IMG/VR virus record: IMGVR_UViG_3300033146_000838
Span: 1 to 43,265 of that record
Length of the DNA stretch: 43,265 nt
Origin: a virus
Strand: one strand, 5' to 3'
Shown here: in pieces, positions 13,238 through 20,294 of the stretch
Layout: each line of letters starts with the position of its first letter
Numbering within the stretch: position 1 is the stretch's first letter
Notes under the pieces: model-generated
The model's input: only the letters and a program-made list of their open reading frames with translations
Told to the model about the DNA's origin: nothing
Databases searched by the model: none
Program-made: the position numbers and the translations under genes

Positions 13238-13417
13238 ATGAAAGACCTTATTTTATCCATATTAATGATAGCGATGTTATTCGTTATGCTTATAGGATTG
13301 TATCAACAGAGACAAACTACTATACAATTATGGAACACAAATGTTGAAAGTTGCCAATGGGTAGCTGATAACGGAATGGAAGTTCCAGAACATTGTTTTA
13401 TTTATTTAACCAAATAA
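13238..13417 (+). CDS. Small single-span membrane protein
   Basis: 59 residues from the ATG at 13238, chosen over an in-frame one at 13199 because TTTATTTATTTAACTAAATTTATT precedes it. N-terminal membrane span (LILSILMIAMLFVMLIGLYQ), then a soluble tail with two Cys (SCQW, HCFIYLTK). The last codons double as the TTTATTTATTTAAC leader of the next gene. Possibly part of the lysis set. Confidence 0.6.
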   Translation: MKDLILSILMIAMLFVMLIGLYQQRQTTIQLWNTNVESCQWVADNGMEVPEHCFIYLTK

Positions 13418-13419
13418 TT

Positions 13420-13557
13420 ATGGACTTAATTTACTTATCACTAGGGATTTTATTCCCTATACTATTAATCGGAGCGTTCTTTAAACCTCGATTATTTATC
13501 TTGCTGATTGTTCTAAATATATTAGCATTTCCTTTGACTAATTTATTAACTAACTAA
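13420..13557 (+). CDS. Very small two-span membrane protein
   Basis: 45 residues, almost wholly hydrophobic (MDLIYLSLGILFPILLIGAF, then FKPRLFILLIVLNILAFPLT). Hairpin topology with a short basic turn. Located just before the lysin, so a holin role is possible; not provable from sequence. Confidence 0.5.
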   Translation: MDLIYLSLGILFPILLIGAFFKPRLFILLIVLNILAFPLTNLLTN

Positions 13558-13565
13558 CCTAAACT

Positions 13566-13868
13566 ATGAAAAACTTAAAGAATTTAAAGAACTACATTAT
13601 CGGAATACTTATGCTTACTACATTAGTAGGTGTAACTTATGCTTCTCTTTCATCTTATGATGAGGTAGAAGCAATTACAAAACGAAATACAGAACAAATG
13701 ACTCAATTCAACAAAGGAGCAGAAATGCTTAGAGCAGAGAATAGAGAACTGCAGGAACAAATAGATGGTTTACAGCTTAAACTCGATAAAAACAACCAAG
13801 CTATTGAGAAGTTTCAATCTGATTGGACTGACCTAGATAACCTTAATAGACTTTTAATGACGGAATAA
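13566..13868 (+). CDS. Membrane-anchored coiled-coil protein; possible N-terminal part of the lysin
   Basis: 100 residues: signal-anchor-like span (YIIGILMLTTLVGVTYA) then a long coiled coil (RAENRELQEQIDGLQLKLDK). The stop at 13866 lies inside a 16-nt window in which the -1 frame is already open into the lysin. The lysin frame has no ATG, GTG or TTG of its own before 14171. Either a -1 shift at CTTTTA joins the two, or a base is missing here. A spanin-like separate protein is the alternative. Confidence 0.65.
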   Translation: MKNLKNLKNYIIGILMLTTLVGVTYASLSSYDEVEAITKRNTEQMTQFNKGAEMLRAENRELQEQIDGLQLKLDKNNQAIEKFQSDWTDLDNLNRLLMTE

Positions 13869-14560
13869 CTGTCGCCGAAAAGACACAGTATTATCCATCG
13901 GTAGTAGAACAAGAGTATGAGCGTGCAACTCCTACAATAAAACACGTTGTAGATAATTTAAAGAATGTACCAGACATCCACATCACTAATATCTGTGGGC
14001 AATATGCTTCTGGTATTAGTGCAGCTCATAGAGATTGTGCAGGTATAGATTTAAGTGGTAGACAATTAAAAGAATGGCAAAAGATTTTAGAACAGGATTT
14101 CGATTTAATATGTGAGGGTCACTTAAATAATACAGGGGTAATAGTAGACCCTGATATAGGTGGAGCACATTTGCACTGCGAATCAGTCCCTTGGCAAAAG
14201 GAACAGGGGTTATTGGAACCATATTTATTACAAGGTTCTGATAAACAGAACGAAAGAGTAAGTTATGCTTGGCAAATATCGAAAGACCCTAACTTTATAG
14301 GAACATTAGACTGCGAGAATGGCAAATGGAATGAAGATCGATGGCATGATCCATCAGCTAATACAGTTGGTACGGACTACGGATGGGGAGTCAATGATTT
14401 TTACCATCCACATATAGTTTGGGCTGACGGAGATAGATTCTTCTGGGATTATAAATTCAACCTAGATAAAACATACGAACTTTATGCGTCAGGAACAAGA
14501 TTCTATTGCAACACACCATCTAAGATAGCAAAATCATTAGAGAAATTTGGATGGAGATAA
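13850..14560 (+). CDS. Two-domain lysin: M15-like peptidase plus SLT/lysozyme-like domain (start unclear)
   Basis: About 236 residues from the upstream stop at 13847 to 14560. Domain 1 carries a Zn-peptidase pattern (SAAHRDCAGIDL and GAHLHCE: H, D and HxH as in M15 D,D- or L,D-peptidases). Domain 2 (about 14230-14550) has FIGTLDCENGKWNEDRWHDP, TDYGWGVNDFYHPHIV and FFWDYKFNLDKTYELYASGT, typical of transglycosylase-type lysins, with the Glu of CENG as likely catalytic acid. It therefore should cut both peptide and glycan of the wall. No normal start codon precedes domain 1. It is probably made by a -1 frameshift from the 13566 gene; TTG 14171 would lose domain 1. Confidence 0.75.
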   Translation, partial: TFNDGITVAEKTQYYPSVVEQEYERATPTIKHVVDNLKNVPDIHITNICGQYASGISAAHRDCAGIDLSGRQLKEWQKILEQDFDLICEGHLNNTGVIVDPDIGGAHLHCESVPWQKEQGLLEPYLLQGSDKQNERVSYAWQISKDPNFIGTLDCENGKWNEDRWHDPSANTVGTDYGWGVNDFYHPHIVWADGDRFFWDYKFNLDKTYELYASGTRFYCNTPSKIAKSLEKFGWR

Positions 14561-14584
14561 ATTTTATTAATTAATCAAAATACT

Positions 14585-15157
14585 ATGGGAGTCATTACAC
14601 ATGGGATGTGCAATACTAAGCCTTATAATAGCTGGAGAGCCATGAAGGAAAGATGCTACAATAAACACAATAATCAATATCACAATTATGGGAATAGAGG
14701 TATTACAGTTTGTGATAAATGGTTAAAATTTGCAGGATTTTGGGAAGATATGGAATCTAGTTATAAAGATGGATTGAGTATAGATAGAATCAATAGCAAC
14801 GGTAATTATTGCAGTGGAAATTGTAGATGGGCAACTGATAAAGAACAAGCTAATAACAGTTCTAGGTGTCATTATATAACTTACAAAGGAGAAACAAAAA
14901 CTATGACGCAATGGTCAGAACATCTAAACATAAATTATAATGTATTAAGAGGTAGACTGTATGCTGGTTGGTCTATCGAAAGAGCTTTCTTTGAAAAAAG
15001 TATTAAAAATGAAGTCTGCTGGAGAGGAGAAATAAAGACTTTAAAAGAGTGGGCAAAAGAAACAGGCATTAGCTACCATGCTCTCTATAGTAGAATTTGT
15101 AAACTTCATTGGTCAATACACCGAGCTATGACCACCCCTTATCCTATAATTTATTAA
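14585..15157 (+). CDS. Free-standing HNH-type homing endonuclease
   Basis: 190 residues. The N-terminal block MKERCYNKHNNQYHNYGNRG, then VCDKWLKFAGFWEDM, SIDRINSNGNYCSGNCRWAT and KEQANN is the hallmark of a common phage HNH homing nuclease. Two C-terminal helix repeats follow (TMTQWSEHLNINYNVLRGRL and TLKEWAKETGISYHALYSRI), the DNA-recognition type often called NUMOD-like. It sits between the lysin and small genes with its own leader and looks like an independent insertion. Confidence 0.85.
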   Translation: MGVITHGMCNTKPYNSWRAMKERCYNKHNNQYHNYGNRGITVCDKWLKFAGFWEDMESSYKDGLSIDRINSNGNYCSGNCRWATDKEQANNSSRCHYITYKGETKTMTQWSEHLNINYNVLRGRLYAGWSIERAFFEKSIKNEVCWRGEIKTLKEWAKETGISYHALYSRICKLHWSIHRAMTTPYPIIY

Positions 15158-15162
15158 ATAGT

Positions 15163-15306
15163 ATGGAACTAACACTAACTCAATTAAAAAACCGCAACAA
15201 AAAAGCTATGGAAAAATTTGGACTTGAAAACTTATCCAAAAAGAATGTTGCATTTTATCTCTCTAAACCACCTAGAAAATGGACTTTAAAAACAAAGAAG
15301 AACTAG
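15163..15306 (+). CDS. Small basic protein, unknown function
   Basis: 47 residues from the ATG at 15163 (MELTLTQLKNRNKKAMEKFG...), strongly basic C-terminus. Overlaps the next frame by 28 nt. No family recognised. Confidence 0.5.
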   Translation: MELTLTQLKNRNKKAMEKFGLENLSKKNVAFYLSKPPRKWTLKTKKN

Positions 15307-15449
15307 AAACTTATCTTAGTACACTTACAGAGGCAGTTGATTATCAATTCGACCTTGATATGAATACAGTCCATGTAATTGAAGGAGATGATGAAGATGT
15401 CTTTATCTATGACCTAGAAACTGGCATTTGCCACACTTATACTTATTAA
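15279..15449 (+). CDS. Small acidic protein, unknown function
   Basis: 56 residues (MDFKNKEELETYLSTLTEAV...), acidic C-terminal half (GDDEDVFIYDLETG). Start overlaps the end of the preceding basic gene, suggesting coupled translation. No family recognised. Confidence 0.55.
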   Translation: MDFKNKEELETYLSTLTEAVDYQFDLDMNTVHVIEGDDEDVFIYDLETGICHTYTY

Positions 15450-15458
15450 CATTTTACA

Positions 15459-15773
15459 ATGGAACATCCAATGAGACCAGAACAAATCAAAGAATATGCA
15501 GAAGCTACAGAGAAATACTTAACAGGTATATCAGAAGAACTATGGATTTTTGATGCTGATGTAGCACAACCACTTCCTTATACTGACCACCTTGTTGCAG
15601 AAGTAACACACATTTTTACTCATGTTTTGATGAATAAAATGTGGGAGAAACAAGAGAAAGAGGATATGGCTAATGAGGAAAGAGAAGATGATGCCTTCAG
15701 AGTTGGGTCTAAACTTCATGAACTTATTAAAGACTTTACTGATATAGATACACATACTTTATTTAATAACTAA
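15459..15773 (+). CDS. Acidic helical protein, unknown function
   Basis: 104 residues, acidic, predicted mostly helical (EQIKEYAEATEKYLTGISEE; MWEKQEKEDMANEEREDDAF). 9 nt after the previous gene, ATG in an AT-rich non-SD context. No family recognised. Confidence 0.6.
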   Translation: MEHPMRPEQIKEYAEATEKYLTGISEELWIFDADVAQPLPYTDHLVAEVTHIFTHVLMNKMWEKQEKEDMANEEREDDAFRVGSKLHELIKDFTDIDTHTLFNN

Positions 15774-15780
15774 CTACACT

Positions 15781-15933
15781 ATGGAAAATTTAAAAGCTTG
15801 GGAAAAAGATTATATCATTGATATTCTTGAGGAATTTCTTGATAACATGAAACCATCTCTTAAAGCTCTAGGCTCTTATTATGAAGAACAAGAAAAGATG
15901 AACGGAGTTATTTATCATTTAAAAGAATTATAA
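15781..15933 (+). CDS. Small helical protein, unknown function
   Basis: 50 residues (MENLKAWEKDYIIDILEEFL...). Its TAA overlaps the next ATG (TAATG), a clear coupling signal and the main reason to accept both small genes. Confidence 0.55.
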   Translation: MENLKAWEKDYIIDILEEFLDNMKPSLKALGSYYEEQEKMNGVIYHLKEL

Positions 15934-16097
15934 TGAGAAATATGGATAACACCCAAGGCTTTTCTTTCGGGGAAACCTATTGTGCTAATAAGTACAAACA
16001 ACACTTAAAAAGATATGTCAATAGGAAACACTTGATAGTTTCAGCCTTACGATATATACTATTAATAGTTAGTATTTTAATATTTTTTAACTTATAA
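15933..16097 (+). CDS. Small tail-anchored membrane protein
   Basis: 54 residues: soluble N-terminus, basic stretch (KQHLKRYVNRKH) and a C-terminal membrane span (YILLIVSILIFFNL). Overlaps the preceding stop by one base and ends 2 nt before the SSB-like gene. Function unknown. Confidence 0.55.
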   Translation: MRNMDNTQGFSFGETYCANKYKQHLKRYVNRKHLIVSALRYILLIVSILIFFNL

Positions 16098-16099
16098 AC

Positions 16100-16720
16100 A
16101 TGCCAGGAACAACATTCGAAGGTGGCAAAATCTACCTCAAAATTATCGGTGGTAATCTTGTACAAGAGGTTACAGAAACAACAGAAGGAGCTGTACTAAG
16201 AAAGTACGAACTCAAAGACGGAACAAAGGGAGAGAAGTGGGAGAAACAGTTTATCAACTGGACTGGCTTTATCTGTGGTATCACATTTAAAGATACACAA
16301 TTTGGTAAGTTCTGTAACATAGATTTAGGAGATGCAGTCCTTACATTAGGAACAGAGTCAAGATACTTCAAAGACTTCGGTTGTAAAGTGTCTAACTTAG
16401 ATTTCTCTAAAGAAGTTACATTCCATCCATTTGATTTTGAAGTAGATGGTAAACGTAAGACTGGTATTTCAATCAAACAAGGAGGAGAGAAGATTGGAAA
16501 CTATTTCTATGACTATGAAAAGAAAGAAGCATTATATGATTTCCCTCAACCAGATAATTGTGAAGATTCTGATGATTGGAAAATATACTTTGCTCAAGTA
16601 AAGAAGTTTCTTGTTAAACATATTGAAAACAATATTGAAACTCCTGAACTAAAGATAGAAGAGTCTAAAACTACTCTGCCTGAAAAAGATGAAATAGATA
16701 TCAGCGACCTCCCTTTTTAA
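16100..16720 (+). CDS. Single-stranded-DNA-binding-like protein
   Basis: 206 residues. The acidic C-terminal tail ending DEIDISDLPF resembles the SSB tip that docks partner proteins. The body is beta-rich (GGKIYLKIIGGNLVQEV..., FGKFCNIDLGDAVLTLG) as expected for an OB fold. Location immediately before a recombination-type nuclease supports an SSB or recombination-mediator role. No unmistakable family motif in the core. Confidence 0.6.
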   Translation: MPGTTFEGGKIYLKIIGGNLVQEVTETTEGAVLRKYELKDGTKGEKWEKQFINWTGFICGITFKDTQFGKFCNIDLGDAVLTLGTESRYFKDFGCKVSNLDFSKEVTFHPFDFEVDGKRKTGISIKQGGEKIGNYFYDYEKKEALYDFPQPDNCEDSDDWKIYFAQVKKFLVKHIENNIETPELKIEESKTTLPEKDEIDISDLPF

Positions 16721-16738
16721 TATTAACCTCAATTCCTC

Positions 16739-17605
16739 ATGAATATACATTTAGCTGGAATTTCTTTCACAATTAAAGATAACCCAAAGGTATCAGACCT
16801 TAAACCAGAGGGATCATTAACTGTGATACCTGAACCAGAAAACAAATACGATAAGAAAGCTAAGAGAGTAGAGTTCAATGGAGTTAAATTAGGATACTTA
16901 CCTAGTGGAATAGACTACGATAAACCTACAATAAGTATTAAACAAGTGTTCTATTGGGAAGATAAAATGACAGGAATTGAATTTGATTTCGACCCTGATG
17001 AGAAATTAGAACAGCTACCTTTCAACCTAGAGTACGATGTAAAGAACCACATATACTACCGAGATGGAAAGAAGTTACTGTCAGCTTCCAAATTGGCAGG
17101 ACTTCTACCTAGTGATACAGATAGATTAATTAGGTGGGCTATGGACTTTAAAACATACGATGATTACAAAGAAGCTCTGCAAGGATATGCAGATAGAGGT
17201 ACTAAAGTTCATGAGATATGTGAGAAGGCATTAGAAGGGAATGTTCCTAGTGACCACCCTATTAAGAACTTTATTGATAAATTTAAACCTAAATTGATCA
17301 GTAAAGAAGAAGTTGTATATGATGAAGCTATATCTGTTATAGGTCGTTATGATGCTTTGGTTGAGATAGGGTCTAAAGACGGTGAGTCTAAGAAAATATT
17401 GATCGATTGGAAAAATGGCTTATATAGAAAGAAATATAATGTTCAAATTGCCTTCTATGCTCACTGCTTAAAAGCAGATGAAGCTTGGGTAGTCTCATTC
17501 AAGAGTAAGACTAAACAAGGTTATACTATAAGTAAAGTCAAAGATATAGAAAAGTGGTATAATATAGGAGTGAACTTATCTAAAAATTATTACTTAATGA
17601 ATTAA
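16739..17605 (+). CDS. HIRAN domain fused to a PD-(D/E)XK (RecB/Cas4-like) nuclease
   Basis: 288 residues. Residues 1-60 read as a HIRAN domain (NIHLAGISFTI ... VIPEPENKYDKKAKRVEF ... KLGYLP), a module that binds 3' ends of single-stranded DNA. Residues about 85-270 carry RecB-family nuclease motifs: RGTKVHEICEKAL (motif I His/Glu), GRYDALVEIG (motif II Asp), ILIDWKNGLYRKKYN (motif III D-x-K) and VQIAFYAHCL (QxxxY). Likely an end-processing exonuclease acting with the SSB-like protein upstream. The domain fusion would target the nuclease to DNA ends. Confidence 0.8.
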   Translation: MNIHLAGISFTIKDNPKVSDLKPEGSLTVIPEPENKYDKKAKRVEFNGVKLGYLPSGIDYDKPTISIKQVFYWEDKMTGIEFDFDPDEKLEQLPFNLEYDVKNHIYYRDGKKLLSASKLAGLLPSDTDRLIRWAMDFKTYDDYKEALQGYADRGTKVHEICEKALEGNVPSDHPIKNFIDKFKPKLISKEEVVYDEAISVIGRYDALVEIGSKDGESKKILIDWKNGLYRKKYNVQIAFYAHCLKADEAWVVSFKSKTKQGYTISKVKDIEKWYNIGVNLSKNYYLMN

Positions 17606-17607
17606 AT

Positions 17608-17925
17608 ATGGACAAATATGATTTCGTTCTACCAGATATAACTTGCCATCAAGGAGTAAAAGAGATAATGGAAAATGCACCAATGAAATTAGCACAATTA
17701 GAAAAGTGTGTTTCAGAGGAAGAGATTAAATTAGCGTCATTAAAAGCTAAGATAATTATTGGTAACCCAAGTGAAAAACAATTCTTTCTTAGGGCATTAA
17801 CAGACAGTGATGATTTAGTTAAAAAAACTATGACAGAAGTATCTAAATGGAAAGCACTACAAACTATGTGGAACTCTGCATTTCAATCAGCTAAAACATT
17901 TTATAGATCCTCTAACCAAATTTAA
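17608..17925 (+). CDS. Helical protein of the recombination block, unknown function
   Basis: 105 residues (MDKYDFVLPDITCHQGVKEI...), mostly helical. Starts 2 nt after the nuclease stop, so it is part of the same operon; a recombination accessory role is inferred only from that. Confidence 0.62.
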   Translation: MDKYDFVLPDITCHQGVKEIMENAPMKLAQLEKCVSEEEIKLASLKAKIIIGNPSEKQFFLRALTDSDDLVKKTMTEVSKWKALQTMWNSAFQSAKTFYRSSNQI

Positions 17926-17926
17926 T

Positions 17927-18073
17927 ATGACTGAAAAAGAAACTATCAAAGACTTAAAACAATACAGAGATACTAAGCCTTTTTATATCCAAGACGTAAA
18001 TGATATAATTGAGAAAAATAAAGAATTTGAAGAATTTGAAGAAATTAGTTTTGAATCCGATTTTAAACTTTAA
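17927..18073 (+). CDS. Small acidic protein, unknown function
   Basis: 48 residues (MTEKETIKDLKQYRDTKPFY...), acidic C-terminus (EFEEFEEISFESDFKL). Begins 1 nt after the previous stop and is followed by the glutaredoxin gene. Confidence 0.55.
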   Translation: MTEKETIKDLKQYRDTKPFYIQDVNDIIEKNKEFEEFEEISFESDFKL

Positions 18074-18084
18074 CATAAATTAAC

Positions 18085-18318
18085 ATGATTACAGTATACT
18101 CATCGACCACATGTTCAAAATGCCAAGAAGCAAAATCTAAACTGAAAGAAGCAGGTGTAGAATTTGAAGAAATATTATTAGACAACATTGAAAAGCAAAA
18201 AAGCCTAAGACTTTTATTAGCTTCGTTACATGCAGATAATGTTACAACACTTCCTGTATTCTATGTCAATAAGAAAGGGTTAGAATGGATAGAAGTTGAT
18301 GTAGATAAACTGATATAA
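18085..18318 (+). CDS. Glutaredoxin-like protein
   Basis: 77 residues of thioredoxin-fold type: beta strand MITVYSST, active site CSKC (residues 9-12), and the cis-Pro motif TTLPVFYV. Size fits NrdH/Grx-like proteins that donate electrons to ribonucleotide reductase. The genome also holds an NrdD-tail-like fragment (24495) and an FTR-like chain (5546), so phage redox functions are spread over three units. Confidence 0.85.
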   Translation: MITVYSSTTCSKCQEAKSKLKEAGVEFEEILLDNIEKQKSLRLLLASLHADNVTTLPVFYVNKKGLEWIEVDVDKLI

Positions 18319-18331
18319 TGAGTCTGAGCTA

Positions 18332-18414
18332 TTCTAAGGGGTGTATTAGCGACTTTAACCTTAAAGTGGACTAATGTACCAAGTGTATGGTTTAAACGTC
18401 TTATATACCCCTAT
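18332..18414 (+). ncRNA. Structured element with an 18-nt repeat, possible small RNA or 3' UTR structure
   Basis: Bases 18332-18349 (TTCTAAGGGGTGTATTAG) recur exactly at 24710-24727. Here they start a fold: AGGGGTGTAT (18337-18346) pairs with ATATACCCCT (18403-18412) with one G-U. Inside are ACTTTAA-CC-TTAAAGT (18352-18367), with ATTAG/CTAAT extending it, and ACCA-AGTGTA-TGGT. The element is about the size of a tRNA but lacks a T-arm. It lies between the glutaredoxin and a small membrane gene and is followed by a T-rich stretch, so termination is another possible role. Confidence 0.5.
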
Positions 18415-18441
18415 TTTATTACTTTATTAACCTAAATTATT

Positions 18442-18591
18442 ATGGACACATTTCTTATGATATTAACAGTCCTTGTTTTTATCACAGTTACACTTTTCAC
18501 AATATTTGCTGGATTCTACTTAATAGGAACTTTCGGTTTTTTTGTAGGAGTTATATTATGGGTGATATTCTTTAAGATTATTTGGGGTTAG
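18442..18591 (+). CDS. Very small hydrophobic protein
   Basis: 49 residues with two membrane spans (ILTVLVFITVTLFTIFAGFY and GFFVGVILWVIFFKIIWG). The ATG follows a TTATTAACCTAAATTATT leader. Its end overlaps the end of the convergent late gene by 14 nt, so the early and late arms meet here without an intergenic gap. Confidence 0.55.
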   Translation: MDTFLMILTVLVFITVTLFTIFAGFYLIGTFGFFVGVILWVIFFKIIWG

Positions 18592-20293
18592 TCAACAATG
18601 GTAATTTTTCTTTACCTGATGTCTTATTTATATCCCCAACAATTTTATTTATTCCTTTTACATTACTAGCTATAATCATATCTGCTATTTGAGTTTTCAT
18701 TCTAGCTGATAAAGTATTCCATAATGTTGAATCAACTGCACTACCTAACCATTTCATAACAGTAGCACCTCCTATTGCTCCGAGAGGTCCACCAGTTGTA
18801 CCACCGATAGTAGCACCTGCTATTGTTTGTAGTCCTTTCTTTAATGCTCCACTCTGCCCTACTTTTCTTTGTACTGTTTTATCTAACACATCACGAGCAG
18901 TTTCCCATAAGTGGAACTCTGCATTGAGTTTCGCTAAGTCTGGATTAGTTTTTGCTAATTCACTTCTGAATACATTAGTAGCGTCTTTCTTAATAGACTT
19001 ACTGAAATCTATCATTTCATCTGCTAAGACAAAACCACCTCCTTTAGGTCCTGCAACAGCTTTGTCAAAAACCCTCCTTATTCTTACAGCTGTTTCAGCA
19101 GGAATGTCATCTGGGAATTTATTAATAACCTTTTGGAAATTTTCCACAGCCTTTGTTTTAACTGGGTCTAAATCTACACCATCAACTATAAACTCTTTTT
19201 TAGTTTTATCGAGAACATCTAATACTTTCTTCTTTTCGATTGTTCCTTTTAATTTGCCATTATCAATCAACTCTCCTATAGACCTACCAGCACTCTCTGC
19301 TTTATCTGTTATTTTTTCTAGTAATGATTTACGAGAAGTAGATATAGGTATTTCACGTGCTAATTTAGGAGCTATCTTTTGTGTTTGTGCTTTGGCTATT
19401 TTTGTAGTTGGAGCTAATATCTTCTCTATATTTTTAACACCAACTTGAGAAGGTGTTTCTTTAACTGTTTTCTTAACTACCTCTTTAGTAGATTTTTTTG
19501 CTACTTGTTCAACTGCCTCTTTACCAAGTTGAGAAGTAATTTTTTTACCTACACCAGCCACCCCAGCTATATCACCAGACACTTCCATTATATCTAATAA
19601 CGAAGTCAATCTGCTTTTAGACTCTTGGTCTAATCCATCATACCATTGTGTTATTCCTTTAATTGCTTCAGTAGCTCCTGTTTGTTCTGCTACATTTGCT
19701 AATACTCCCCCAATTCTTTTTTCTTGTGCTTGCATGTCCTCAGATGAAGTTAAACCAATTTTATCAGTAATTAATTCTAATGGTGCGAATGGTGCTTTAG
19801 CAATCTCTCCAGCAGCACCTAAAACATCACCTTCGTATAAAGCAGCACCTGCTCTTTCTGCAGCTCCATAAGGACTATATTGTGCGACTGTTTTAGCACC
19901 TTCTATAACAGCACCCCCAACAGGGTCTGTTACATGTGTTTTAATATCCTTAGCAGTAGAACCCATTTGGTCAAAAAATGATTTTGTCATTCCTCCAGCC
20001 CACCCTGCTACATCTCCACTTTTAAGAGCCTCAGTAGCTTGCTTGGCTCCTACTTGAGATAAACCTCTTTTATATTCAGCACTCTCTGATGCTATTCCTT
20101 TACTTAGTTCTGTATTAGGATATTTAGGTGGGTTTTGTTTTAGCCATTCCTCTTGACGAGTAGGCTTCTTTTGTGTAGATTGTCTTTTCTTAAACTCATC
20201 TACAATAACCTTAGCTTCTTCTTTTGTAGCTCCTTTAGTTTTCATTTGAGATAGCACACTATCTAAATCTTGAATTGTTTTAGGAAATTCCAT
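18578..20293 (-). CDS. Large internal virion or ejection protein
   Basis: 571 residues from the ATG at 20293. This start was chosen because the upstream gene ends at 20295; an in-frame ATG at 20341 would add 16 residues. Long helical N-terminus, Ala/Gly-rich central segments (GAAERAGAALYEGDVLGAAG), Lys-rich coiled regions, and a hydrophobic Gly-rich patch near the C-terminus (TIAGATIGGTTGGPLGAIGG) typical of proteins that insert into the host membrane on DNA ejection. It is last in the late operon, next to the CHAP-containing virion protein. Exact family not recognised. Confidence 0.65.
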   Translation of the reverse strand: MEFPKTIQDLDSVLSQMKTKGATKEEAKVIVDEFKKRQSTQKKPTRQEEWLKQNPPKYPNTELSKGIASESAEYKRGLSQVGAKQATEALKSGDVAGWAGGMTKSFFDQMGSTAKDIKTHVTDPVGGAVIEGAKTVAQYSPYGAAERAGAALYEGDVLGAAGEIAKAPFAPLELITDKIGLTSSEDMQAQEKRIGGVLANVAEQTGATEAIKGITQWYDGLDQESKSRLTSLLDIMEVSGDIAGVAGVGKKITSQLGKEAVEQVAKKSTKEVVKKTVKETPSQVGVKNIEKILAPTTKIAKAQTQKIAPKLAREIPISTSRKSLLEKITDKAESAGRSIGELIDNGKLKGTIEKKKVLDVLDKTKKEFIVDGVDLDPVKTKAVENFQKVINKFPDDIPAETAVRIRRVFDKAVAGPKGGGFVLADEMIDFSKSIKKDATNVFRSELAKTNPDLAKLNAEFHLWETARDVLDKTVQRKVGQSGALKKGLQTIAGATIGGTTGGPLGAIGGATVMKWLGSAVDSTLWNTLSARMKTQIADMIIASNVKGINKIVGDINKTSGKEKLPLLTNPK

Positions 20294-20294
20294 A

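Noticed and set aside
14171-14560. TTG at 14171 as the true start of the lysin
   Set aside because: Clear M15-type coding continues upstream (SAAHRDCAGIDL), so this start would cut the first domain and its HLH motif.
18338-18411. tRNA gene
   Set aside because: There is a 7-bp acceptor-like stem and a 74-nt span, but no T-arm with TTCRA loop, no D-arm and no plausible anticodon arm.
18924-19448. 174-residue plus-strand frame
   Set aside because: Antisense to the internal virion protein, whose own frame is far longer and better structured.
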